Origin: an uncultured Lachnospiraceae bacterium
Lineage (GTDB): Bacteria > Bacillota > Clostridia > Lachnospirales > Lachnospiraceae
NCBI GenBank assembly: GCA_910579085.1
Contig: CAJTRU010000026.1
Span: 1-49,349, forward strand
Direction: 5' to 3'
Length of the DNA: 49,349 bases
Notes under the pieces: generated by a model
Database searches by the model: none
What the model was told of the DNA's origin: nothing
The model's input: the letters and a program-made list of their open reading frames with translations, nothing else
Made by a program: the position numbers and the translations under genes
Shown here: in pieces, positions 24,841-36,400 of the stretch
Position numbering within the stretch: the stretch's first letter is position 1
How the letters are laid out: the number at the start of each line of letters is the position of its first letter

Positions 24841-27800
24841 ATGGGAAATTTTAAAAAATACCGTAAGCGTGCCCTGGCATTTGCCCTGGCAGCAGCGGTA
24901 AGTTTTACAAGTGTACCACTGCCAGCACATGTGCTGGCAGCACAGGAGGAAACAGTGGCAAGGGCAGCAGGCCCTGTCCTTGCTGGCGATGGCAGTAGTA
25001 TAGACATTGAAAAAAATGGCTATAAAATAGAAGCAGAATGGTGTTATGATATCTGGAACGCAGATAAGCAGGATACCTTTGTAGAATGGTCAAAGAAAGA
25101 ATGGGGCAATGCAAAATGGGCTGTATATTTTGCTAAAGCTGGAAAGTATAAAGCTACTCTCAATATGGAAGTTACAGAACCAGCAGAAGGAGAGTTTAGC
25201 AGTTTTAATTTTGACGTATTGCAGGATGCAGATGCCAATCCAGAGAAAAAAATTCCTGGAACAGGTGCAACAAACGGTTATGAAGATTTTGTAATTAATA
25301 ATATTGAGATAACAGAGTCTGGTGCATGGGTAGTAAAAATTATGGATTCTTCAAAAGAAGTAGCAGCAAAACTGGATTATATACAGTTTGAACTTATTGA
25401 AGAGTACGAAGAAGAACCAGAAGTACCAGAATTTTCAGATGAACAGATAGCAGAAGCAAAAGCCATTTATATGGATAAAAACAAAACAACAGATGAACGT
25501 ACAGAGGCATTATTAAGTGTTATGACACTTAAAGATAAGGCTGCACAGATGGTACAGGCAGAACAGGGAAATGGCGGCAGCAATAAAAAAGGCGACAGGC
25601 CGGCAACACCAGAATTAACCAGGGAATATGGGTTAGGCTCTATTCTTAGCGGTGGTGGTTCAAAGCCGCCGGCAGGCAACAGTGCAAAGGACTGGCAGGA
25701 GCGTGTCAATGCTTTTAAGGATGCAGCACTTGGAAGCCGTCTTGGAATACCTCTTATTTATGGCGTAGATGCAGTACATGGACATAATAACGTGGATGAT
25801 GCAGTAATATTCCCACACAATATAGGGCTTGGTGCTGCTAATGATGAAGCACTTGTTAAAAAGATTGCAAAGGCAGCAGCAGAAGAAATAAAGGCAACAG
25901 GAATAAAATGGAGTTTTGCACCTACTATAGGAATTCCAGAGTCAGAACGCTGGGGCAGGTTCTATGAGTGCTTTGGTGATGATGCAGATATTGTAACTAA
26001 GCTTGGTGCAGCTTATGTTGAAGCTTTACAGGAAAATGGCGTTGCAGCCTCTGCAAAACATTATATTGGTGAAGGCCAGACCAAAGATGGAATTAACCAG
26101 GGTGATGTTATAACAGAGCCGGCTAATGAAGCTGCTTTTGATGCAATGATGGCAGAAAAGAAGCTTTTAGAGCCATATAAAGCAGCCATTGAAAAAGGCG
26201 CATATACAGTTATGGCATCATATAACAGTGTTAATGGTATAAAATGCCATGCTAACAAACATCTGCTCACAGACGTGTTAAAAGGTGATAAAGCCAGCGG
26301 CGGGCTTGGATTTGAAGGTTTTGTAGTTAGTGACTACAATGGTACAGACCAGGTGGCGGGCAGTACATATGCAGACAAAGTTGTAAACTGTGTTAATTCA
26401 GGTGTCGATATGTTTATGGAACCTTATGACTGGGAGAACTTTATAGATGCAGTTACTGCTAATACAGTAACACCATCTGCTATAGATGCAGAAGCGCCAG
26501 AAGGCAAAATTTCAATATACAGGGTTAATGATGCAGTATCAAGGATTTTAAAAGTTAAATTTGAAATGGGGCTTTTTGATGAAGATAATGCAGCATTAAA
26601 AGAAGAAGAAAAAGAACTTCTTGCAGGATTTGGCGGGGAAGAACACCGCAGGGCAGCAAAAGAAGCAGCAGAGAAAACAATGGTTGTATTAAAAAATAAT
26701 GAGGTAACTGCTGGTGGCAGTAAAAAGGCGGTTCTTGATTTATTAGATGATGGTGTTTTCAAGAATATTTTGCTTGCAGGTGATAAAGCCAATGATGTAG
26801 GTGCACAGTGTGGCGGATGGACAATTACCTGGCAGGGCGGCCTTGATATTAACAATAAAGATGGCAATATAAGCGGGGCACATAAAGTTACTGCTGGAAC
26901 TACTATATTAGAAGGGTTTATGGCAGAAGCTGGTGCAGGGGTAAAAGTCCAGAACAGCAGCAGGGGTAATATTTCTGACAGTGCAGATATTGCTATTGTA
27001 GTTGCAGGTGAGAACCCATATGCAGAGAGCAATGGCGATAAAGAAGCACAAGACCTTGTATTGCCAGATGATGACCTGGCAGTAATAAACAATGCAATTA
27101 AATCTAATAAAAAAGACATTCCTATGGTACTTGTATTAATGACAGGAAGGCCAGTTGCAGTTGCAGACTTTATAGATGACTTCGATGCAGTAGTTGAAGC
27201 ATGGCTGCCAGGCACAGAAGGGGACGCAGTTGCCAGTGTAATGTTAGATAGTACCAAGGACTTTTATGCAACATGCCCAGTTACATGGACATGGTATCCA
27301 GAATATTTAACTGAAAAGAAAGATGCCACAAAAGTATTATTCCCACGTGGCACTGGTTTAAAGAAAGAGGGGACTTCTATTAACGCAAACGGGCAGACAG
27401 ACATACCTGCAGACCGTCCAGCTGCACCTGAAAAGCCAGAAGCAGAAAGTATTGCAAAATACAAAGGCGGTATTGATATTGACGCATATGGCGGGAAACT
27501 GGAGGGTGAGTACAGCAATCCTTCTGGAAGCTTTAGTATGTGGAATGTAAGTATTGGTGAGGAAACTGTAAATGGTGCAAAAACTGGCTATGTAGAGTGG
27601 ACTGCTAAAGAATGGGGCAATGCAAAGTGGGTAATTTATGTACGCCAGGCAGGTACATATGATATTTCTGCCAATATGGATGTTACTGTACCTGCTAAGG
27701 AATTGGAACTTGCTATAAAGAAATATGACGGTGCAGATTTTGACACACCTGTTGCTGGTAAAATAGCAATTAATGAAGCAACAAACGGCTATACAATAAA

Positions 27801-30198
27801 AGATGCTGGAAGTGTAACATTTGAAGAGCCAGGGCTTTATGGTGTCAAACTTATTGACAGGACAGGTTCAGGCTGGTCATTTAAAGGAAAACTTGATTAC
27901 CTGGAGTTTAGCCTTAAAGAAGCAACTGGTGAGAAAGACACAGGTGTATATGACCCTGTTGCAGCAGCAGATGAAACTTCAAAGAAATCACAAGGAACAG
28001 TAATAACTAAAGACGGGGTAGAAGTATATATGACTTCTACAGAAAACTCTGCTAATATGTCATGGTATAAAAACCCGTCTGATATGAAAAACCAGGTTAC
28101 AGAGAAAGCACCACTTGATATTACAACAGTGGACAGCCAGGACATTACAACAATTAATGTAGACCCTGGCAAGACATACCAGGAATTTCTTGGGCTTGGC
28201 ACATCGTTAGAAGAGTCAAGTGTAAATAATATAATACAGTTGGAAGATGATGTGGCACAAGATATGATTGAAAGCCTTGTAGACCCTGAAAGGGGAGGAA
28301 TGACATTATTCCGTGTTACAATAGCTACAGCAGACTTTACAGCACAGCATTTTTATACATATTATGATATAGAGGGCAACAAGCTTGGTGAAGGCAATGC
28401 TATAAAGAATGAAGACGGCACATATTCCCCAGACTGGTATAATACAACTGGCAAAGGCTTTTCAATTGAAAAAGACAGGGAATATAAGGTAATTGACATT
28501 ATCCATAAAGTACAGGCAGCAGCTAAGAAATACGGGGTAGAAGATGAAGTTAAATTCTTTGCATCATCATGGACACCACCAGGATGGATGAAAGAAGAAA
28601 CTTCTTTTAGCAAGGAACATGATGATGACTACGACCAGGGCATGTTATTACGTGGCGGGAAGTTATCTGACGGGCATATAGATGACCTGGCAATGTACTA
28701 CACAAGATTTCTTGAAGAATATGCTAAAGAAGGCATTGATATCTATGGCATGACATTACAGAACGAGCCAGCAGGGGAATTTGATTATCCAAGCTGCCTT
28801 ATAACAGGGGCGCAGGAAGGCAGGCTTGCCATCGCTATGAAGAAAGCCATAGCAGACAGCAAGATATTAAATGAAGAGCAGAAGAAAGTAAAATTATGGG
28901 CATTTGACCATAATCCAAACCTTGCAATAGATTATGTAAAAGATATTGCTACTGTAGAAGGCGGGCTTGATGCGTTAGATGGTATTGCATTCCATGATTA
29001 TAGCGGTTCTATGGAGATTATGCAGCAGGTTTATGATGAATACCTTAATAAAGGGGAGAATAAAAACCAGACAGTAAACCTTACAGAACGTTCAGTATGG
29101 GGTACTACAGGTGCAAATTCCATTATTTCTTATCTCAGGAACAATGCAATAAGTTATAACAGCTGGGTTACAATGCTTGACAGTAACGTAGGCATACACC
29201 AGTGGCCAGGTACACCAGACCCTACAATGTTTGCCAGGGCAGCAGGCAGCAGCACAGATTACTGGGCAATGCCAGAATTTTACATTGCGGCACAGTTTTC
29301 AAGATTTATACGTCCAGGATATGTAAGGGTTGGTTCTGATGCTGGAATTAAAGATGTTGCCAATGTAGTATTTAAAAATCCTGAAGATGGAAGCATGGTG
29401 GCAGTAGTTTCAAACAATACAGATGACAAACAGGACTTAAAATTTGTTATTGACGGGCAGCAGTTTATCTGTGGAGTTCCAGCAAAGAATGTTGCAACAT
29501 ATGTATGGCCATCAAAGAAAAACAGCAGCGGCGGCAATAGTGGAAGCAGTGGCGGCAGTTCTGGTGGTGGTGCAGCAATACCAGGAAATACACCAACACC
29601 AGCGCCAGACAGTACAGCAGCACCAGACAGCACAGCAGCACCAGATGGCACAACAACACCAGATGGTACAGCCACACCAGACAATACACCAGCACCAGTC
29701 AATACACCAGAGCCAGAAGACACAACAAAGCCTGTAAACACACCAGTACCTGGCAGCAGTATTCCTTCCAAAGTTACAGTAAAAAATTCTACTTATAAAG
29801 TAATGTCAAAGGGCAGTACAAAAACTGTAGAATATACAGGGGTTAAGAAGAATACCAAAGAAATTACAATACCTTCATCGGTTAAGATTAATGGCAAGAA
29901 TTATAAAGTAACAGCTATTAAAGCAAATGCATTTAAAGGCAATAAGAAAATCCAGAAAATAACTATTGGTAAAAACATTAAGAAAATCGGCAAGGGCGCA
30001 TTTAAGAACTGCAAGAAATTAAAGAAAATTATAATTAAATCTAAAAAGCTTGTATCTAAGAATATTGGAAAAAATGCTTTTAAAGGAATTCCTAAAAATG
30101 CAGTAATTAAAGTGCCAAAAGGAAAAGTGAAGGCATATAAGAAGTTTATAATTAAAAAAGGCGGGGCTGGTAAAAAAGTAAAAGTAAAAGCAATTTAA
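24841..30198 (+). CDS. Secreted GH3-GH30 fusion glucanase with BspA-like C-terminus
   Basis: A 1785-residue exported protein behind AAGGAGGGTTTTAT. Parts in order: signal peptide (about 1-34); binding-like domain A (44-185); GH3 catalytic domain (about 200-590) with GVDAVHGHNNV, KHYIGEGQTKDG and nucleophile Asp498 in FVVSDYNGTD; GH3 C-terminal domain (604-837); binding-like domain B (870-1029), a duplicate of A (both have VEW-x2-KEWGNAKW); GH30 domain (about 1057-1558) with acid/base Glu1309 in LQNEP and nucleophile Glu1416 in LTERS; a Pro/Thr/Asp linker (1561-1641); and Lys-rich LRR_5/BspA-like repeats (1642-1785). GH30 includes beta-1,6-glucanases and GH3 includes exo-beta-glucosidases, so one polypeptide could cut side chains and release glucose. 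Both active sites look intact. A strong terminator follows. Confidence 0.9.
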   Translation: MGNFKKYRKRALAFALAAAVSFTSVPLPAHVLAAQEETVARAAGPVLAGDGSSIDIEKNGYKIEAEWCYDIWNADKQDTFVEWSKKEWGNAKWAVYFAKAGKYKATLNMEVTEPAEGEFSSFNFDVLQDADANPEKKIPGTGATNGYEDFVINNIEITESGAWVVKIMDSSKEVAAKLDYIQFELIEEYEEEPEVPEFSDEQIAEAKAIYMDKNKTTDERTEALLSVMTLKDKAAQMVQAEQGNGGSNKKGDRPATPELTREYGLGSILSGGGSKPPAGNSAKDWQERVNAFKDAALGSRLGIPLIYGVDAVHGHNNVDDAVIFPHNIGLGAANDEALVKKIAKAAAEEIKATGIKWSFAPTIGIPESERWGRFYECFGDDADIVTKLGAAYVEALQENGVAASAKHYIGEGQTKDGINQGDVITEPANEAAFDAMMAEKKLLEPYKAAIEKGAYTVMASYNSVNGIKCHANKHLLTDVLKGDKASGGLGFEGFVVSDYNGTDQVAGSTYADKVVNCVNSGVDMFMEPYDWENFIDAVTANTVTPSAIDAEAPEGKISIYRVNDAVSRILKVKFEMGLFDEDNAALKEEEKELLAGFGGEEHRRAAKEAAEKTMVVLKNNEVTAGGSKKAVLDLLDDGVFKNILLAGDKANDVGAQCGGWTITWQGGLDINNKDGNISGAHKVTAGTTILEGFMAEAGAGVKVQNSSRGNISDSADIAIVVAGENPYAESNGDKEAQDLVLPDDDLAVINNAIKSNKKDIPMVLVLMTGRPVAVADFIDDFDAVVEAWLPGTEGDAVASVMLDSTKDFYATCPVTWTWYPEYLTEKKDATKVLFPRGTGLKKEGTSINANGQTDIPADRPAAPEKPEAESIAKYKGGIDIDAYGGKLEGEYSNPSGSFSMWNVSIGEETVNGAKTGYVEWTAKEWGNAKWVIYVRQAGTYDISANMDVTVPAKELELAIKKYDGADFDTPVAGKIAINEATNGYTIKDAGSVTFEEPGLYGVKLIDRTGSGWSFKGKLDYLEFSLKEATGEKDTGVYDPVAAADETSKKSQGTVITKDGVEVYMTSTENSANMSWYKNPSDMKNQVTEKAPLDITTVDSQDITTINVDPGKTYQEFLGLGTSLEESSVNNIIQLEDDVAQDMIESLVDPERGGMTLFRVTIATADFTAQHFYTYYDIEGNKLGEGNAIKNEDGTYSPDWYNTTGKGFSIEKDREYKVIDIIHKVQAAAKKYGVEDEVKFFASSWTPPGWMKEETSFSKEHDDDYDQGMLLRGGKLSDGHIDDLAMYYTRFLEEYAKEGIDIYGMTLQNEPAGEFDYPSCLITGAQEGRLAIAMKKAIADSKILNEEQKKVKLWAFDHNPNLAIDYVKDIATVEGGLDALDGIAFHDYSGSMEIMQQVYDEYLNKGENKNQTVNLTERSVWGTTGANSIISYLRNNAISYNSWVTMLDSNVGIHQWPGTPDPTMFARAAGSSTDYWAMPEFYIAAQFSRFIRPGYVRVGSDAGIKDVANVVFKNPEDGSMVAVVSNNTDDKQDLKFVIDGQQFICGVPAKNVATYVWPSKKNSSGGNSGSSGGSSGGGAAIPGNTPTPAPDSTAAPDSTAAPDGTTTPDGTATPDNTPAPVNTPEPEDTTKPVNTPVPGSSIPSKVTVKNSTYKVMSKGSTKTVEYTGVKKNTKEITIPSSVKINGKNYKVTAIKANAFKGNKKIQKITIGKNIKKIGKGAFKNCKKLKKIIIKSKKLVSKNIGKNAFKGIPKNAVIKVPKGKVKAYKKFIIKKGGAGKKVKVKAI

Positions 30199-30228
30199 AG
30201 AATAGTCCAGTGTCCTGTAGATTAATCC

Positions 30229-30263
30229 AAAAGGGAAGTGCGTATATTGCACTTCCCTTTTTT
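30229..30263 (+). terminator. Rho-independent terminator after the GH3-GH30 gene
   Basis: Perfect 13-bp stem AAAAGGGAAGTGC (30229-30241) and GCACTTCCCTTTT (30249-30261), 7-nt loop, ending in a TTTTTT run. It ends the GH5/GH3-GH30 transcript. Confidence 0.93.
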
Positions 30264-30280
30264 ACAAAAAAATCCACTAA

Positions 30281-30325
30281 ATTGTAAAATAGTTATATAT
30301 ATATTTTTGGTGAAAATGATATAAT
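30281..30325 (+). promoter_or_regulatory. Shared 15-nt box and promoter of the GH55-like gene
   Basis: ATTGTAAAATAGTTA (30281-30295), identical to 20096-20110, again starts 39 nt before a -10 TATAAT (30320-30325). The -10 is preceded by TGAAAATGA. No usable -35 is present (ATATAT), which supports activator dependence. Confidence 0.6.
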
Positions 30326-30404
30326 TTTCTAATAAAAAGTATAGTTTTTTATTGCAAATCCACAAAAACGTGTTTATATCTGTAAAAGAAGGGGGAATGG
30401 TATT

Positions 30405-33400
30405 ATGAAAAAAAGACAAAAGCGTATTTTATCATGGGTTATGGCATTATGCATGTTGCTTAGTTTTGGAAATATGCCTGTATTAGCAGCACAGGAAGCA
30501 GCAGATGGCACTATGCCAGAAGACAGATATGTTATTGCAATACCAGGCATAAATAAAGCCTTGAGCCATACAGAACCAGGCTATATGAACCATACAAAAG
30601 CAGAAGCCTTGTATTATGAAGAGGATAGTATGGTTATTGGGGATAATGCAGAATTTATAATTACAAAACAAGAAGAAACAGAAAACGGAAGCAAGGTACA
30701 GATAGAATGTATTGTAAATGGAGAAAAATATCCTTTCAGGACAGAAAGTGCTAATAATTATTCATTTGCGGATAGTGATAAAAGATATGACCAGCAGGAA
30801 ATGTACATTATAAATGGGACAGGAGGCAATACAGGGACAATACAGGCAACATCAAATAACAGGTATGCTACTATTGATAATGGAGAGTTAAGATTTGATG
30901 AAAATACTACAGCAGATAATGCAGAGAAGTTTTTATTTCTTAAAAATCCTGTAATAACAAGCCCAGGATTTTCAATAGAACATAAACAAACTGGAAAGTA
31001 TATAAGGACAAAAGAACAGAACGGAGTGCCTTTAACTGTAGATGGGAATAATGGTGATGATGATACTATATTTAGCAGGGCTGTATTTGGCACAAATGGC
31101 AGATATGTAACTGTATCCCTTGTTTCTAAGAAGTATAATAATGGCCTTAAATCAGATGGCACGGATTATATTATTTCAGATGGAGGGACTAACGGCAATG
31201 GCTGGGAGTCCATACGGGTTATTCCAAATGGTGACGGGACTATTTCATTTAAAAGCAGCAATGGAGATAAATACATAAGTGTGCAGGAGAAAGACGGACA
31301 GCAGGTAATGGGAAAAACTGATGAAGTAATTCCAGGGGATAATGAAAAGTTTTATATACATACAGAAGCACCACCAGAACCTGTAACAGGATTACAAATT
31401 GATGAAAAAGGAAAAGCAGCTAATTCTTTAACATTATCATGGCAAAATCCCAAATGCCTCTTTACAGGTACAGAAGTATACCAGAAAACAGATAATACAG
31501 ACTATATTAAAATTGCAGACCTTGGAAGTGAAGAAAAGTATAAAGCCAAAGGACTAGAAGAGGGCGTGGAATATACTTTTAAAGTATGTGTAAAAACTGG
31601 TAAAGAGGGTAATGTACTGCAAGCAGAGAGCATGGAGGTAACAGGTATTCCAGAAGCCAATAATAATATTTTGCAGTTTTCAGAAGATAAGAAGTATGGT
31701 ATTATTTCACCAGATAATAAGCCAATGGGCACAGAAGATACAGGATGGCAGAACCCTATGAAATTTGAAGGTGTTTATAAAGAGGAAGATAATACTATTA
31801 AAGGCAAAAATGCAGAATTTATAATAACACCACAGGATTACAACGTGGATGATAATTTAGGTGAAGATGAAATAAAGGTAATGGCAGAATGTTATATAAA
31901 TAACAGCCCATATCCTTTAAAAACAGAGCGGAATAATAACTATTCATTTGCAGATAGTGATTTAAGATACAATGGCACAGACGAGATGTATATTATAAAA
32001 AAGACTGGTGAATACAAAGGTACAATTAAATCACTTGGAAATAGCAAATTTGCTATGGAAACAGAAGAAGGCGGACTTGGATATACAGAAAATGAAAGTG
32101 AAGCAACAGAATTTTTCTTTGCTGAAGACCCAGAAGTAACAGTACCTTCTGGCCCAGGAAGCGGGGAGGATGGCACAACAGGAAAAATGAATATTTCATT
32201 AAAACATAAAGTAACAGGGAAGTATATACAGACAAAAGAAACAAATGGTACACCTGTAACTGTAAATGGCAATGCAGGTGAAGAGGATACAATATTTCAA
32301 AGTATTATATTTGGTACTAATAATAATACAGCGGCACAAGATGGTTCTGTTATAGATACAATATCTTTTGTATCAAAGAAATTTAATACAGGGCTTCAGT
32401 CAGTTATATGGAATGGAAGTGCGGCAGATGCTTCAAAAGTCCTGGCAACAGGAACAATTACAGGCAATGGCTGGGAATCAGTACGTGTAACTGCTAACGG
32501 GGATGGTACAATCTCATTTAAAGACAGTTATTATAACAGATATATAACTGTAAAGGATGGAAACCTTGCAGGCAGTGAAGAAGGACAGATAGAAACACCT
32601 TCAGATAATGAAAAGTTTATAATACATATATCTGGTGAAGATGACAAAGAAGAATTAACTCCTGGGGATATAGAAGACTTTGAGATAAATGACAGCAGCA
32701 GGACAGAAAGCACTATGGATTTATCATGGAAAAATCCTAAATCCATATTTACAAGTATTAAATTATACCAGAAAAAAACATCTGAAGAAGAAACAGAATA
32801 TAAAGAAACCAGCCTGGGAAATATAGAAAGTTACAAGGTTTCCGGTCTTGAAAAAGGGGTTTCATATGATTTTAAAATATATGCAGAATGTAGTGTAATT
32901 AACAGTGAAGGGGAAATACAGCAACTGGTTTCAGGTGAAAAAACAGCAACTGCATTTACAAGGGCAGGGGTAAAACCTGGTACTCCAGAAGATGTACATC
33001 TGGAAGAGACAGCAGACGGAAAGTTTACAATTTCATGGAAAGCTGCTTCTTCTGCAAAAACATATGAGGTACAGCGTGCAGAAAGTTTATATGGAACTTA
33101 TAAAACTATCCAGAGCGTTAATTCTTTAACAGCAGAAGTAACAGCAGGGGCAGAAACAAGCAAATACAATAATTACTACCGTATACTGGCAATAAACGGG
33201 ACAGAAGCATCTGACCCTTCAGAAGCAGTTTCCCTTGAAACAGAGATATTTGGAGACCATACAATATTTTTTGCACCAACAGATAATATAAAGCAGGTTG
33301 ATAAAAAGATAAAAGAAATCTTTGACAAGGGAAATGATTTTAAAAATGATGCACAGTTTAAAGGTGAACAGTGGCAAATTTACTTTAAACCAGGGGATTA

Positions 33401-36400
33401 TACAGAAACTGCATGTATGCAGCTTGGATTTTATACGTCCTTTAATGGGCTTGGCAAACTGCCAACAGATGTAAGGCTTAATAATATCTCAATACCAGCA
33501 TATCTTCCAGGAGGTGAACTTGGAGGAAATGAAAGAAATGCAACTTGTAACTTCTGGCGTTCAGCAGAAAACCTGTCAGTTATTAATACAGGGAATGAAC
33601 AAGGAAAAGCGCCTGGCAAGCCAGGAAGCGCTGAAAACTGTTACAGGCCTGACAGCCTTAACTGGGCAGTGGCACAGGCTGCTCCTTTAAGAAGGATATA
33701 TACAGACAGGCATGTTGCATATGACTGGAACTATGGCTGGGCAAGTGGCGGGTATGTTGCCGACTGTGTGATGGAAGGAAAAGATGATAACGGGGACGGT
33801 GCAGGGACATATCCTGGGCAGCAGTTTTTTACAAGAAATACAGAAGTAAAATATAATACTTATGGCACAACTTTAAATAATTTCTTTATGGGTGTAAAGG
33901 CGGCTAATAACTTAAGTGCAGAGGATGGCAGCGGGGAGGCATTAAAAAATAACAATGGCTTTACTAACTGGGGAATTCCAGGAGTCCCTGGGCAAAATGA
34001 CAATGGCAAAACCCCGCAGCAGGTAGTTACAGAAATTACAAGTACGCCAAAGATAAGCGAAAAACCTTTCCTGTATTTTGATAATGGGGAATACAAGATA
34101 TTTGTGCCAGGCATACAGGAAAATACAGCAGGTGTAAGCTGGGGCAGCGGCAAAGAAAATAATGGTATGGGCAAAGGAGCAAGCCTGCCTCTGTCAGAGT
34201 TTTATATTGCAAGTCCATCTGACAAAGCAGCAGATATTAATAAACAGATTGAAAGCGGTAAGAATATTTACTTTACACCAGGTACATACCACGCAGAAGT
34301 ACCAATCTTAGTAAACAGGGAAAATACAATATTACTTGGGACAGGAATGGCATCTGTTATACCAGATAATAAGGAAATGGCAATGAAGGTTAGTGATTTA
34401 GACGGCATACGTATTGAAGGATTAATATTTGATGCCGGGCTGGAATCAAAATACCTGTTACAAGTAGGTGATGAGGGTGTACATACAGACCATTCATCAA
34501 ATCCTATAATTTTACAGGACTTATTCTTCAGGGTAGGCGGGACAACAGATGTGCTGACAAAGGCAGATGATGCGCTGGAGATTAACAGTGATGATGTAAT
34601 AGGAGACCATTTCTGGATATGGAGGGCTGACCACGGCGCTGGTGTTGAATGGTATGGCAATGAATCAAAACATGGCCTTATTGTAAATGGCGATAATGTA
34701 AACTGCTATGCCCTGTTTAATGAGCATTTCCAGGAATACCATACATTGTGGAATGGCGAAAATGGTGCAACATATTTTTACCAGAATGAAACATGTTATG
34801 ACCCAATTTCACAGGAAGCATGGATGTCACATGCTGGCAGGACAAAGGGTTATTCATCGTATAAAGTAAGCAATGATGTTAAAAAACACTATGCAACAGG
34901 GCTTGGGATTTATAATGTATTTATATACACAGGGCCGGCATATGATTCATCAGGAAACGGAATTGAACTTGATAATGCAATAGAAGTTCCAAATTCACCA
35001 GATGTACTGGTTGAAAATGCATGTATACAGACATTTGCACAGGATGACAGCAGTCTGGTAAAGATTAACCATATCATTAATGGCGTTGGCGGAAGTGCAA
35101 GCAGCGGATACAGCCAGAAAACAGGCATAAGCGGTGAAGGATGGTCAAGGAAGTTTTTGCTCTATTATAATGATGGAATGGCAGTTTATGGAAAAGAAAC
35201 AAATCCATTAACATTTGGCAAAGACAGCGATGAGAGAGGTTACTTTATAGGGCTTGAAACAGAGCAGAAGATATTAGCACCAGAAGATGAAGTTATATAT
35301 CTTGACAGGCTGGATGGGCTTATAAAAGAATTATCTGGTTATATAGAAGAGTATTTTACTAAGAAAAGCTGGCAGAATGCAGATGTTGAAAATACAATAA
35401 ACCAGGCTAAAGAAGTAATTAAACAGGTACAGGAAGCTGCTTCTGGAAACAGGTCTTCAAACAGTGCAGGTTTAAGGAAGGCAGCAGGTGAGGTTTTGTT
35501 AAACCAGGCACTTGTAAGCAAATTACAGACACAAATTAACAAAGCATGTACAAAACTTGAAGCAGCAAAGGAAAAACTTATCTATATCAGACATGCAGTT
35601 AATATGCAGCAGGTATGTGAAAAAGAAATATCAGCAGACGATTATGAGAATAATAATGAATGGAAAAAATACCAAAATGCATTAGAAACCCTTAAGGAAA
35701 TACTGGAAAGGCTTGAAAATGAAGACCCACAGACCAAAAAAGAGGTGTATGCATTACAGCAGGAAATAGATGAGGCATACAGGGCTCTTGGTGAAGCAAG
35801 AAAAGGGCTTACTGGCAAGGATTATAATACAGATATTGATTTTTCAAATACTAGTGCAGATACCAGTAAACTACAAGAATTATATGATAAATACAAAGAA
35901 TATAAAGAAACAGATTATACAAGTGAAAGCTGGAGTGCATTTGCCAGTGCGCTTGCCAATGCTAAAGCACAGTTAGAAAGCGCTGCAATAGCATCAAAAG
36001 AAGATATCCTTAAAGCCTGTGAAGCACTGGAAGAGGCAGCAGGAAAACTTGTAAAAAAGAATAATAGTAATAACGGTGATGATGATAATAATGGCGGAGA
36101 TAATAATAACAATGGCAATAATAACAATAACAGCGGCGGCGGTACAGGAGGCAGCAGCTCTGTTGACAAATGGCTGGAATCAATGATTATTAGTGCCATT
36201 GCAAACAGCGGGGCTGATGCTTCACAGCAAGATATAGATGGTATTATAGATGCAATAAAAGATATTTCAGATATTAAAACAGACCTCGCAGAAACAGAAG
36301 GCAGGGCGGATATACTGCTTGCATTAATAGAAAGCCTTATTAAAAATACAGGCAGTACAAATGCAGTAAAAGAAATAACACTGGATAAAACATCAGTTAC

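Noticed and set aside
26424..27257. 277-codon minus-strand frame inside the GH3-GH30 gene
   Set aside because: Long but rich in Ser, Ala and Pro as expected from the reverse of Ala/Asp/Glu-rich coding DNA; the plus-strand reading has intact catalytic motifs.
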